From positions 1-24,824 of IMG/VR virus record IMGVR_UViG_3300028417_000019: DNA of 24,824 bases; one strand, 5' to 3'. Source of the DNA: a virus. Below the pieces are notes generated by a model. That model saw only the letters and a list, made by a program, of their open reading frames with translations, was not told where the DNA came from and searched no databases. Both the position numbers and the translations under genes were made by a program. Shown piece by piece: positions 1-6,994 of this stretch (positions are counted from its first letter, which is position 1; every line of letters begins with the position of its first letter).

Positions 1-7
1 CGGTTTA

Positions 8-349
8 ATGATTGTTAGTATTATTTTCTTCAAATTTCAAAAAATATTTAATAAAGCCCTATTCATACTATTAATATTAGGGAGCCTAAATTTTATTACT
101 TTTATCAATCAATATAATTTAACTTTAAGCTTGGGATTTGGAAATTTTCGTTTTATTAATCTACAAGTCTATTCATTAACATTGTTGATTTTATATTCCT
201 TCGTCAATAGAAAAAAAATAAAAATACAATATATCAAAATCTTTGGAAAAACAGAACAAGAAATTATTAATGAAAAAAAATCTCTTACTAAAATGTTCAA
301 AAAAAAATTTCAGGATTTAAATGAAAAAGAAATTAATGATAAATTATAA
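8..349 (+). CDS. Small AT-rich membrane protein, possibly host-derived
   Basis: The 113-residue product is not recognised. It has two hydrophobic stretches (about residues 16-33 and 50-67) that look like membrane helices, then a basic, Lys-rich, probably cytoplasmic tail with coiled-coil character (about 68-113). The frame is open back to the window edge, so the true start may lie outside. The coding DNA is clearly more AT-rich than the phage genes that follow, and it points rightward while all following genes up to 10622 point leftward. That fits a gene outside the prophage or a recently acquired one. Its stop lies a few bases before the 22-bp-period repeat discussed as a possible phage end. 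Coding status is likely; function is unknown. Confidence 0.55.
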   Translation: MIVSIIFFKFQKIFNKALFILLILGSLNFITFINQYNLTLSLGFGNFRFINLQVYSLTLLILYSFVNRKKIKIQYIKIFGKTEQEIINEKKSLTKMFKKKFQDLNEKEINDKL

Positions 350-354
350 TCACA

Positions 355-394
355 AAAACGAAATACCCAAAATAGTAAAACGAAATGCCCAAAA
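355..394. repeat. Two 18-bp direct repeats at 22-bp period, possible transposase-binding end sites
   Basis: The motif AAAACGAAATRCCCAAAA occurs at 355-372 and 377-394 with one mismatch and a period of exactly 22 bp. MuA binding sites are 22 bp long and carry a CGAAA core, and R1 and R2 at the Mu right end are adjacent. The repeat lies beyond the modification genes, which is where the Mu right end sits relative to mom. A TG dinucleotide at 337-338 would place the first CGAAA 22-23 bp from a terminus, much as in Mu L1. This is an inference from spacing and position; the opposite end is not available for comparison. Confidence 0.4.
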
Positions 395-430
395 ATTTCA
401 GGCGGTTTTTTGTGAATCCAAATATATAAA

Positions 431-470
431 ATAAACTTTAAACCGTAATTAATCACGGTTTAAAGTTTAT
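431..470 (-). terminator. Strong intrinsic terminator after the methylase remnant
   Basis: A perfect 16-bp stem (431-446 pairs with 455-470) with an 8-nt loop. Read leftward it is followed by a T-rich tract (TTTTATATATTT). The last codons and the TGA stop of the methylase remnant lie within the stem and loop. It ends the leftward transcript of the modification cassette and probably the whole late operon. Confidence 0.8.
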
Positions 471-719
471 TGTAAGGGCTTCTATTTTTGATTTTCCGGA
501 CTTACGGACTTTTATATCATTGCTATACCACCCAAATTCCCGTCTATATTTGTCGAGTATTGGATTCGGATAACTTGACAATATAAACTTACCTTTTAGC
601 TTAGAAAGTGTATCTAAAAGCAAATTAAAGTGTTCCTGCGTATATCCACCATAGTGCCCTTGATGAGCACCAACGTAAGGCGGATCAATATAGTAAAACG
701 TTTCCGGACGGCCCCACAA
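453..719 (-). pseudogene. C-terminal remnant of a D12-class DNA adenine methylase
   Basis: The 88-residue frame contains FYYIDPPY, the DPPY catalytic motif (residues 12-15) of N6-adenine methyltransferases. It continues through a typical C-terminal half with a possible helix, a strand (KFILSSYPN) and a Lys-rich end. Family members of this type are usually about 250-280 residues, with an FxGxG cofactor-binding motif near the N-terminus that is absent here, so about two thirds are missing. The only available start is a TTG codon at a deletion junction. The upstream DNA belongs to another gene (the P-loop ATPase remnant) in a different frame. The protein is therefore probably not functional. The intact gene would have modified phage DNA against host restriction. 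Confidence 0.75.
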
Positions 720-867
720 TTAAACCTATTTTCCACTGCATATCTTCAACCGGCAATTCTGCCGTATGCTCCCAGTTTGCGCCACTCTCGGCGTTAAAAA
801 GGCTCTTCACTCGATTCGCACGGTAACTGTCAAAGTCCGCCGTGCTGTGTTTAACTTTTATTTTCAT
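685..867 (-). pseudogene. N-terminal remnant of a P-loop ATPase of the modification cassette
   Basis: The 60-residue frame starts four bases before the end of the preceding small gene (ATGA overlap), so translation was probably coupled. It ends in GLIVGPSG, the first half of a Walker A motif (GPSGSGKT), after which the sequence switches to methylase DNA in another frame and stops. The intact protein was probably an ABC-type ATPase; such proteins sit beside methylases in some phage modification loci. That identity rests only on the P-loop and its position. The junction coincides with CCGTCCGGAA, which fits both ancestral reading frames and suggests deletion through microhomology. Confidence 0.6.
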
Positions 868-995
868 ACGTTTACAATTTTTAGTTTATATCCCTTTTTC
901 TTTAATTCTTCAAACACCTTCTTTTGGTGCTGCTCGCTTTCACAAATCACAATGACGCCCCATTGTGGTTTGTATTGATATTTTTTCTTTGCCAT
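864..995 (-). CDS. Small basic protein of the modification cassette
   Basis: The 43-residue product has an N-terminal Lys-rich stretch, a GVIVICES beta-strand, and a helix/strand ending (EELKKKGYKLKIVNV), which together look like a small alpha/beta domain. A longer open frame begins at 1049, but its first 18 codons lie inside the long hairpin at 1024-1109. The internal ATG at 993-995 after an A-rich leader is the better start. Its TGA overlaps the ATG of the ATPase remnant, indicating a shared transcript. The function is unknown; I recognise no family with certainty. Confidence 0.6.
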   Translation of the reverse strand: MAKKKYQYKPQWGVIVICESEQHQKKVFEELKKKGYKLKIVNV

Positions 996-1023
996 AATTT
1001 TATTTTGTTTTAATTTTGTGCTA

Positions 1024-1109
1024 CCACAATAAAAGGGAATACCCCACACAAACCGAAAGCTTTTGCTCTCGGCACCTGTGTGGGGTATTCCCTTATACTT
1101 TTATTGTGG
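1024..1109. repeat. 86-nt near-perfect hairpin between fibre gene and modification cassette
   Basis: The left arm at 1024-1050 (27 nt) is fully complementary to the right arm at 1077-1109, apart from a 6-nt insertion (about 1093-1098) in the right arm. The 26-nt loop holds a second stem (1053-1060 with 1065-1072, one mismatch) closed by a TTTT loop. In leftward RNA this would be a very stable structure between the fibre gene stop (1154) and the 43-aa gene start (995). It has no clean T-run after it, so a simple intrinsic terminator is not the obvious reading. Alternatives are an mRNA end protector or processing site, an attenuator, or the footprint of an inverted-repeat mobile element. Confidence 0.8.
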
Positions 1110-1131
1110 TTAATTAAGGTAGAAGGTGTCG

Positions 1132-1149
1132 GGGGCTTTTTTATGCCCC
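1132..1149. terminator. Short GC hairpin after the fibre gene
   Basis: GGGGC (1132-1136) pairs with GCCCC (1145-1149) across an 8-nt A/T loop, directly after the fibre gene stop at 1154. In the leftward direction there is no T-run after it, so termination is doubtful. It may add to the long hairpin just downstream. Confidence 0.35.
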
Positions 1150-1153
1150 TAAT

Positions 1154-1957
1154 TTATTTCTTGGTTACTATTTTTAGCGTGCCGTTATCATTCCATAGAT
1201 CACCTACATTAAGCTTATCAGCCGACGTCGGCAAATTGGGTATATTTAGTGTTTTAGCGTATATATATAATATCTCTGCATCCATATTACCCTCAATTAT
1301 GGACTTCCCGTTTTTAATATTTCCGAGATATAACATATTACTTTCGGTTTCTTTACCGGCATTTTTGCCTATGTATATATTATTATCGCCGTTTTTGTGA
1401 GATGTCCCTGCATTGATGCCGACGGCAAGGTTATAACTACCTAAGGTTTGGAATAAGCTCTCTTTGCCTATAGCTATATTATAACTACCGGTTATTTTTT
1501 GACCTGCAGAATAACCAAAAGCTAAATTATGATGCCCCGACGTGTTAAAATATAGCGACCAATTACCAACCGACACATTACCGTTGCCGCCGGTATTCTG
1601 ATCTTGCGATCCATAGCCAACGGCAATATTATTATCGTTGGCATTCGCATTCTCCAACGCATAATGACCTACTGCAATATTGTATTTTTCGCCTTTCGAA
1701 TATTTAAGGGCATCAGCGCCTAATCTAACATCGTTTTTATCACTTCTAATTTTAAAATTTTCAGACAATACATCATCACCATCTATAAATGGCACCCACT
1801 TACTGCCTTCCGCATTGCCGGGGCTGTAATACCACGTTTTTTGTCCGTTGGCAGTTTTTACAATGCCAAGTTTGTCATTATTCTTAACTTCCGCTAAATT
1901 GTTTGGGTCGTCGTTATTCTCAATAATGCAGACCCCAAGTGTTTTTATTATTCCCAT
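1154..1957 (-). CDS. Tail fibre with trimeric-adhesin-like head repeats
   Basis: This 267-residue protein carries repeated NIAVG/NLAFG/NIAIG/NIYIG motifs from about residue 92 to 205. This left-handed beta-roll repeat is known from YadA-type trimeric adhesin heads and from some phage fibres. The C-terminal part (about 225-267) has the pattern LPTSADKLNVGDLWND, which I associate with Bacteroidota phage tail proteins. No signal peptide or YadA membrane anchor is present, so a virion-bound fibre is more likely than a surface adhesin. It lies six bases after the preceding fibre-type gene and is the last structural gene before the modification cassette. The probable role is receptor binding at the tail tip; the receptor cannot be inferred. 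Confidence 0.75.
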   Translation of the reverse strand: MGIIKTLGVCIIENNDDPNNLAEVKNNDKLGIVKTANGQKTWYYSPGNAEGSKWVPFIDGDDVLSENFKIRSDKNDVRLGADALKYSKGEKYNIAVGHYALENANANDNNIAVGYGSQDQNTGGNGNVSVGNWSLYFNTSGHHNLAFGYSAGQKITGSYNIAIGKESLFQTLGSYNLAVGINAGTSHKNGDNNIYIGKNAGKETESNMLYLGNIKNGKSIIEGNMDAEILYIYAKTLNIPNLPTSADKLNVGDLWNDNGTLKIVTKK

Positions 1958-1963
1958 ATCCTT

Positions 1964-2452
1964 TTATTTTTCTTTGGTTACTCCTACTACCGATCCAAAT
2001 GGCGATACAACACCGTCGGTATTGTTTTCACTCCATAAAAAATATTTGCCGGCACCAAGCATTTGCAAAGCCTCTTGCATTGATGCAAAAGATTGTAAAC
2101 TTTCGGCTGTTTGCAGCTCGGCAAGCTTTGCCTTTTCGCCGTCTGTATAATCGTTACTACTAAGTTGCTTACCCTCAACTTTATCAACCTTTGCGGCAAA
2201 CAAAGCACTATGGGCATTTTCAGATTTTAAATGATTTTCAAATGTGTCAACGTCAATTTTACTATTGATACTTGCCGGCAGATTATAAATCTTATCCATC
2301 GGAATAGGCTCATCTTTATGCCAAAAACTGTTCATCCATGCCCAAAACTGATTTTGGGTGGGTTTTAATCCGGTTTTAAACCAACTTTTTATGGTCTCTA
2401 TCGGCGTTATCTCAATACCGCCGCCTTCGCGATTATTTACTTGTGTTGCCAT
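1964..2452 (-). CDS. Tail fibre or fibre-assembly protein
   Basis: The 162-residue protein starts with a short conserved-looking segment containing WFKTGLKPTQNQFWAWMNSFW (about residues 25-45). A segment around KVDKVEGKQLSSNDYTDGEK (about 88-107) follows; that pattern is common in fibre proteins of Bacteroidetes phages. It lies two bases after the collar gene stop and six bases before the beta-roll fibre gene. It probably forms part of the fibre shaft or links the fibre to the baseplate. No catalytic motif is visible. Confidence 0.65.
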   Translation of the reverse strand: MATQVNNREGGGIEITPIETIKSWFKTGLKPTQNQFWAWMNSFWHKDEPIPMDKIYNLPASINSKIDVDTFENHLKSENAHSALFAAKVDKVEGKQLSSNDYTDGEKAKLAELQTAESLQSFASMQEALQMLGAGKYFLWSENNTDGVVSPFGSVVGVTKEK

Positions 2453-2454
2453 AA

Positions 2455-3276
2455 CTAATATCCTTTAAATTGTATATATGCCAATGTATAATAGGGAGGA
2501 CGGTTCTCATGTGATTGGCCGCCACCCGTTTGTTGTATGTTTAACTGGTGACTGTGCCCTCCTGCGTCGTTGGTATAACCGGGTCTTGAAGTAGAATTAG
2601 GTGAACTGTCATTTCCGCCGCCTTTCCAATCACCGGAAGCTTGTATAACATGCCCGTAATGATTATGAATACCACCGTAATCTGTTCCACCCGCGTGCGT
2701 ATGTGCAGGCATCTCATCTTCGGTAAGGGCATGAGCTTTTTCACCACCGGTTTTGCCAACTTGGTCATAATCGGTATCATTTGCATTATAGCCAACAACA
2801 AACCTGCCCCGCAAATCAACCGTGCCGTTTTGACCGTCGCACAAATACCAGCCCAAAGGCAAATCCGACAAATTGCCGGCATACATGCGAATTTCGTCAA
2901 GCATAACCGCACTTTGCAAATATGCACGCCTAAAGTCCGCCCAGTTATATTGATTAGCGCCGGAGCCAAACTTTACATACCGTTTTTTATAGGTATCTCT
3001 ATTGACACCATCGGCATAGGGCATTTGGGTAACTTCTTCCACTATAATAACCGTTGGTTGTATGGCGCCTCCCTTAAAAAAGAACAGCTCGCCGTTCAAA
3101 AATACCAGCCCGTCCATAACCGTATTACCAATCATGTCACAGCCGTAAAGTATAGCTTTATCGCCGGCAATACCGCCAAGCTTGTTGAGTAAATCGGCGT
3201 GAGCCTCTTGCATAAACTTGAGCGTGTCCTGCTCAAAAGGAAATCCGCCCGGATTGTCTAAAATAACATTATTCAT
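2455..3276 (-). CDS. Tail collar-domain fibre protein with HxH motifs
   Basis: This is a 273-residue protein. Residues 1-125 form an N-terminal attachment region. Residues 128-165 match the phage tail collar domain (LPLGWYLCDG followed by DLRGRFVVGYN). The distal part is rich in His and Gly and carries three HxH motifs (192/194, 204/206, 241/243), then the terminal HENRPPYYTLAYI pattern. HxH motifs in the needle of T4 gp37 bind iron along a trimer axis, so metal-stabilised trimerisation is a reasonable inference. It overlaps the preceding baseplate gene by four bases (ATGA), which indicates translational coupling. Confidence 0.85.
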   Translation of the reverse strand: MNNVILDNPGGFPFEQDTLKFMQEAHADLLNKLGGIAGDKAILYGCDMIGNTVMDGLVFLNGELFFFKGGAIQPTVIIVEEVTQMPYADGVNRDTYKKRYVKFGSGANQYNWADFRRAYLQSAVMLDEIRMYAGNLSDLPLGWYLCDGQNGTVDLRGRFVVGYNANDTDYDQVGKTGGEKAHALTEDEMPAHTHAGGTDYGGIHNHYGHVIQASGDWKGGGNDSSPNSTSRPGYTNDAGGHSHQLNIQQTGGGQSHENRPPYYTLAYIQFKGY

Positions 3277-3740
3277 AAGTGTATAATTTTAAATTGTTTA
3301 ACATCTTGTTTATAAAAATTGATATGCGACCTAATCGCATAGTTTTGTGGTGTCCAGACCTCCGGCGGAACTACCACAATAAAGTCCACCGATGTATCTT
3401 CGTAATCGTCCCTGTGGTATATATATACAGATTGTGTCAAAAAAACCGGATGCAGTTCCGCAGTTGTATAGATATACAGACGGGTATATTGGTTACCGTC
3501 CATAATGTATATACGACGTTGCTGATTGTCAAAACGGTCGTTTAGACTTTTTTCCAACGAACAAACCTGTCCGGTATGCGACAGTTTATACAAATCTTGT
3601 TCGCGGTCTTCACGCCAACGCTCATACATATTTTGAAGCGGCAATATACACACCTTCACAAAGCCCGATAAAACCGGCTTACGCAAAAAAGTAGGCAATA
3701 GCGACACCGCTAATTTGTATAGATTAATTTGATACCACAT
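3273..3740 (-). CDS. Baseplate-to-fibre connector, gp48 / tail protein I position
   Basis: The 155-residue protein follows the baseplate J-like gene (17-nt overlap) and precedes the collar fibre. That slot is held in Mu by gp48 and in P2 by gpI. The N-terminal LLPTFLRKPVLSGFVK segment fits a tail-tip protein. The middle and C-terminal parts are rich in Tyr and aromatic residues with alternating strands (RLYIYTTAELHPVF, VYIYHRDDYEDTSVDFIVVVP). I recognise it by position more than by sequence. It probably anchors the fibres to the baseplate wedge. Confidence 0.55.
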   Translation of the reverse strand: MWYQINLYKLAVSLLPTFLRKPVLSGFVKVCILPLQNMYERWREDREQDLYKLSHTGQVCSLEKSLNDRFDNQQRRIYIMDGNQYTRLYIYTTAELHPVFLTQSVYIYHRDDYEDTSVDFIVVVPPEVWTPQNYAIRSHINFYKQDVKQFKIIHL

Positions 3741-4590
3741 AATTTATATTATCAAAGTTGGGCACTTTAAAGTAACCGCTAACAGGCACTTTTTTTACAT
3801 CAATGGGCTGCGGTGTCGAGTAACCGCCTCCGGTATCTATCCAACTGCTTTTGGCAACCAGCAGATGCGGTATTTCAACACCTTCTACGGCTTGCAACTT
3901 GTCAATCAAATGGGCTAATACCAACTCGCCGTTAAAGGGCAACTCCTTCATGTATGATTGTATGGCTTCTTCCACAGGCTTATTGCCGTATCGTATAGAA
4001 CGACCGTTACCATCCAATACAAGCGGATTGTAATAAATATCCAATGTCAAATAAAGCAAGTCCGGTAAAAAATTGATGATATTAACACGCGTGCCGGCAT
4101 ATTTAAACCTATCTACATAATGTTCTACGGCGGGTATATATGACGTGTCGATTGGCTGTAACTCGCCGTTGTTTTCACCGGCGATTTTAATAATGATTTT
4201 TTTACGATCATCACTCTCTACAACCGCCGCATATTTGATGATTTTACTGGCAGCTATCTGATCAGGTGTCGCACCGGTATTGTCAAATTTGTCAGAACCT
4301 GGCAATAAATTAAAGCCGTGCTGGTATTGCAAAATCATATATCTATACCATGGCAACCGGCCTGTTTTTTGCGTAGCTATTTGCTCATCTATTTGTTTAC
4401 GGTGCCATAACATAAATTGCGACAGTAACGCTATTGCATAACTGATTATATCAAACAAAATGTTTTCAAAACTGACCAACGAAAAAACATCCGAAAAGCT
4501 TTGCCCCGGTTGCAGTCCGTAAGCCGCTTGTATATATACGTTTTGCATAAAAGCATCTGTTATTTGCTGTTTAATCTCTTTTTGTGTCAT
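3724..4590 (-). CDS. Baseplate J-like protein (Mu gp47-like)
   Basis: The 288-residue protein sits between the GPW/gp25-type gene group and the gp48-slot gene, as Mu gp47 and P2 gpJ do. Features typical of the family are an N-terminal helical region, a central segment with YIPAVEHYVDRFKYAGTRVN, and a C-terminal LVLAHLIDKLQAVEGVEIPHL pattern that resembles the wedge domain of baseplate J proteins. It would form the baseplate wedge that changes shape to trigger sheath contraction. It starts by ATGA overlap with the small gene at 4587-4874. Confidence 0.75.
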   Translation of the reverse strand: MTQKEIKQQITDAFMQNVYIQAAYGLQPGQSFSDVFSLVSFENILFDIISYAIALLSQFMLWHRKQIDEQIATQKTGRLPWYRYMILQYQHGFNLLPGSDKFDNTGATPDQIAASKIIKYAAVVESDDRKKIIIKIAGENNGELQPIDTSYIPAVEHYVDRFKYAGTRVNIINFLPDLLYLTLDIYYNPLVLDGNGRSIRYGNKPVEEAIQSYMKELPFNGELVLAHLIDKLQAVEGVEIPHLLVAKSSWIDTGGGYSTPQPIDVKKVPVSGYFKVPNFDNINYVVSN

Positions 4591-4874
4591 CTTACTATAA
4601 ATGTATTTTCAATTGTCATATCGCCTATACCGAACATATCGGTAATATCACTGTTATCCCAGTGCCGTAAACGGGTTGCGGGCGGATCATTCTCGGTAAA
4701 AAATCGGACAACGGCAGCACGTGATACAGCCACCGGTTTAACATCAAAACCAATAGGCAAATCATCAGTAACGGATATGCCGTTTACAATCACCATATCC
4801 AATAAGCCGGACAAATCGCCGGTAAGCTCCAAACATTTATCCAAAATATTTTGTCCTTGCCGTATTTTACTCAT
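4587..4874 (-). CDS. Small LysM/gpX-like tail protein
   Basis: This is a 95-residue protein. Its first half (GQNILDKCLELTGDLSGLLD, then VNGISVTDDLPIG) follows the LysM-type pattern seen in gpX-like tail proteins: helix, helix, then a short loop ending in a DDLPxG turn. The C-terminal half is not recognised. It overlaps the gp25-type gene by eight bases and the J-like gene by four. Baseplate hub stabilisation is a likely role, inferred from the domain pattern and neighbours. Confidence 0.5.
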   Translation of the reverse strand: MSKIRQGQNILDKCLELTGDLSGLLDMVIVNGISVTDDLPIGFDVKPVAVSRAAVVRFFTENDPPATRLRHWDNSDITDMFGIGDMTIENTFIVR

Positions 4875-5205
4875 AATGCGCCTCTATTTTTATGCGGCCG
4901 GTATGGTATAAATCCAAGTCGGTAATTTTTAAACCATCCAAAGCAAAGTTTTGTCGTATTTTATGACGAAACGCCAATAAGTCATCGTCTAATATCATAT
5001 CTTCAATACCAACGCCAAGCGTAGGCATAAACTTAAAATCTCCGGGCTGTGCCAATAGTATAAAAGCTTTATTTTGCTCCAAAGTATCGCCTACAACCAA
5101 ACCGGAAACTATTTTACCGTAAACATCATAAACCGGTGCAACTTTTAAATCAAGCACATTGCCCTCATCGGTGTTTGATATCACCTGTATGCCTCTGTCT
5201 TTCAT
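4867..5205 (-). CDS. Baseplate wedge protein, GPW/gp25 family (Mu gp46-like)
   Basis: The 112-residue protein has the compact size and pattern of the GPW/gp25 family: a QNKAFILLAQPGDFKFMPTL segment followed by GVGIEDMILDDD and a C-terminal strand pair. Family members initiate sheath polymerisation on the baseplate and form the inner wedge ring. Its place between the spike and J-like genes matches Mu (gp45, gp46, gp47). It starts with a four-base overlap with the preceding 71-residue gene. Confidence 0.75.
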   Translation of the reverse strand: MKDRGIQVISNTDEGNVLDLKVAPVYDVYGKIVSGLVVGDTLEQNKAFILLAQPGDFKFMPTLGVGIEDMILDDDLLAFRHKIRQNFALDGLKITDLDLYHTGRIKIEAHYE

Positions 5206-5417
5206 TGCAATTCTCCGTTAAATGTGCCGGTTACGGCTCCGCCTCCCGAAGGTGCCGCCAGCCCGTTATAATATACAATACTTGCCTCTTTTACTTCATC
5301 AACAACCGCCTGCGCCAACCGGTCGGCAAACTCGTCAATGCTGTTATTCTCGCGGGTCATCATGTCCTGCATAATTTGTTTAATCTTGTTTTTTAGTCTG
5401 TCTTTATCAAGTGCCAT
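5202..5417 (-). CDS. Small baseplate-region protein
   Basis: The 71-residue protein has a helical N-terminal half rich in Lys and Asp and a C-terminal VYYNGLAAPSGGGAVTGTFNGELQ-like end, rich in Gly and Thr. It lies between the spike gene and the gp25-type gene and overlaps the latter by four bases. Similar short genes occur at this place in Mu-like phages, but I cannot assign a function. Coding potential is supported by the tight spacing on both sides. Confidence 0.65.
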   Translation of the reverse strand: MALDKDRLKNKIKQIMQDMMTRENNSIDEFADRLAQAVVDEVKEASIVYYNGLAAPSGGGAVTGTFNGELQ

Positions 5418-5424
5418 TTTAAAG

Positions 5425-5928
5425 TTATTTTAATAGTTGATTAAATTTGGTTTCAACCTGCTGTATCTCCGTAATCGTGTCGGGTAACGGTGTTCCTGAC
5501 GGCCCCACAGGGGTAAATACCTTAAATTGTTTGAGCAATCGCATTAAATCGTCCAAAACATCTTTGAGAGACACCTGTCCGTTAGCCACCTTTACCTTGC
5601 CGTCGGTGCTGTCTATCAATACTTCCAGACCGTTTTGTTTATAACTTATTTTTTCAACTTCATCTACCTTTACAACGGTCAAGTTATCAGGCGCACCGGT
5701 ATAACTCAACAGGCTTACTTGTGTGCCTGTTTTAGGGATTAATAACAAAGCATCGCTACCGCCTATCGTGCTTTTGAGTTTTACGTCGTCTATTTCCAAA
5801 CCGCCTGCCAGTTGCACAGTGCAGGTATCACCGCTTACAGCAGTTACCGTCGCCGTTATAGGTGCATAATTGCCATTGTTGGCAATCTCTTGCAAATATT
5901 TTTTTATCTCTTTAAGTTTGTGATCCAT
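5425..5928 (-). CDS. Baseplate spike / puncturing protein (Mu gp45-like)
   Basis: The 167-residue protein has an N-terminal helix, then an OB-fold-like segment (ITATVTAVSGDTCTVQLAGG) typical of gpV/gp45 spike proteins. A beta-rich stretch follows with LIPKTGTQVSLL and a repeat-like region (SYKQNGLEVLIDSTDGKVKV) consistent with a beta-helix shaft. The C-terminal part is helical. It would form the trimeric spike that pierces the outer membrane. It shares one base with the hub gene upstream, a normal arrangement for hub and spike. Confidence 0.75.
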   Translation of the reverse strand: MDHKLKEIKKYLQEIANNGNYAPITATVTAVSGDTCTVQLAGGLEIDDVKLKSTIGGSDALLLIPKTGTQVSLLSYTGAPDNLTVVKVDEVEKISYKQNGLEVLIDSTDGKVKVANGQVSLKDVLDDLMRLLKQFKVFTPVGPSGTPLPDTITEIQQVETKFNQLLK

Positions 5929-6896
5929 CAGCCTAATTTTATACCGGGTGTTATAGTTCTTACACCACCCGACGCACTCAATTTGGTTGTAACACTCTCA
6001 ACATAATACCGGCCCGTTTTGTCCGGATAATCTTCATCCTCTATTATGGCACTGTAACCGGGCTTGCATACCGGTATCAACCAAGTGTCAAAACTCCCTT
6101 CATATTTATCCGCCTTACGTTTATTCAAAATGTTCTCTGCCAGCTTTTGCAACGACGCTTTGGGCATGGCGCCCACCTTCATGGTAAATTTATCGCCACC
6201 GGTAGTGCCGACAGATACTTTGGTAACCTTTCCGCTGACACCGGTGCTTTCAATCACCACTTCAAACTTTCTACGACTTTTGTCTTTATACTCCAAACTC
6301 GATGTCTCGACATTGCGTTGCATGGAATATTTTACCTCGCCTGTTTTTTCTAAATAAGCCGGATGTATATGTAACACTTTATTTTCTGTATCAAACCATA
6401 TATTTGCATGGGTCTCTTGCTGTATCTTTTTCAATACGTCATAAGCGTCTGCCTGCCGTATGGTAAATTTTTCATAGGTAATACCATAATCGCAATTTAC
6501 CGTATAGCCATCGCCAATTTGGGCACATAAATAGTTCGCAATTTGTTTGATGTCGGTATTTTTAAGCTGTTTGTCCGCAACCGGTTTACGAAACAAGAAC
6601 AGAGCGTCTTCACATCGTATCTTGATACTACCGTCAGATACAATAATATCCGTTACATATCCGGTAAATTCTCTTTGCAGGTTGTCGTTATAACCCAAGT
6701 CAATTATAACCTGCGATCCACGACGGATTTTACCTTCCAAATTCAGCGGTTTGTTTAAGATATATTCGGGCAATACAATAGTGGCCGTATCTGCTAAATT
6801 ATTCACACTCGACACAATTTCAACCTCCGACAATAAGGCTAATTTATATCGGCGACCGTCTGTATTAAATTGTATGTTCCACTCTATCTTTAACAT
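5928..6896 (-). CDS. Baseplate hub, late control D-like (Mu gp44/gpP-like)
   Basis: The 322-residue protein has the size and fold pattern of gpD/gp27 hub proteins. An N-terminal beta domain carries DTATIVLPEY, a GYVTDI strand follows, and a middle domain carries DAYDVLKKIQQETHANIWF at about 150-170. The C-terminal beta region contains KPGYSAIIEDEDYPDKTGRYYV. Hub proteins join the tail tube to the spike. It is followed with a one-base overlap by the spike gene and preceded by a hairpin that may separate it from the upstream accessory genes. Confidence 0.75.
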   Translation of the reverse strand: MLKIEWNIQFNTDGRRYKLALLSEVEIVSSVNNLADTATIVLPEYILNKPLNLEGKIRRGSQVIIDLGYNDNLQREFTGYVTDIIVSDGSIKIRCEDALFLFRKPVADKQLKNTDIKQIANYLCAQIGDGYTVNCDYGITYEKFTIRQADAYDVLKKIQQETHANIWFDTENKVLHIHPAYLEKTGEVKYSMQRNVETSSLEYKDKSRRKFEVVIESTGVSGKVTKVSVGTTGGDKFTMKVGAMPKASLQKLAENILNKRKADKYEGSFDTWLIPVCKPGYSAIIEDEDYPDKTGRYYVESVTTKLSASGGVRTITPGIKLG

Positions 6897-6951
6897 TTTT
6901 GGCTTTTTGGCTATCTGCCTTTTACATCTTTTTTTATTGGTTTATATTTTA

Positions 6952-6981
6952 AAGATGCCTGCCCAATCAGACAGGCATCTT
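6952..6981. terminator. 10-bp perfect hairpin upstream of the hub gene
   Basis: AAGATGCCTG (6952-6961) pairs with CAGGCATCTT (6972-6981) across a 10-nt loop, just after the secreted-protein gene stop. There is no T-run after it in either direction, so partial termination or an RNA processing/stability element is more likely than full termination, because hub and fibre genes downstream need read-through. Confidence 0.5.
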
Positions 6982-6994
6982 GTAAATTAGATAA

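Noticed and set aside
355-394. CRISPR-like repeat
   Set aside because: Only two copies, 4-nt spacer, and no further repeats or cas genes.
996-1049. Longer start for the 43-aa gene
   Set aside because: The extra 18 codons come from the arm of the long hairpin.
1132-1149. Considered as the main terminator of the late operon
   Set aside because: No T-run follows in the leftward direction; the stem at 431-470 is a much stronger candidate.
2541-3192. Other-frame open frames over the collar gene (both strands)
   Set aside because: Shadow frames; the collar gene has clear domain motifs and coupled neighbours.
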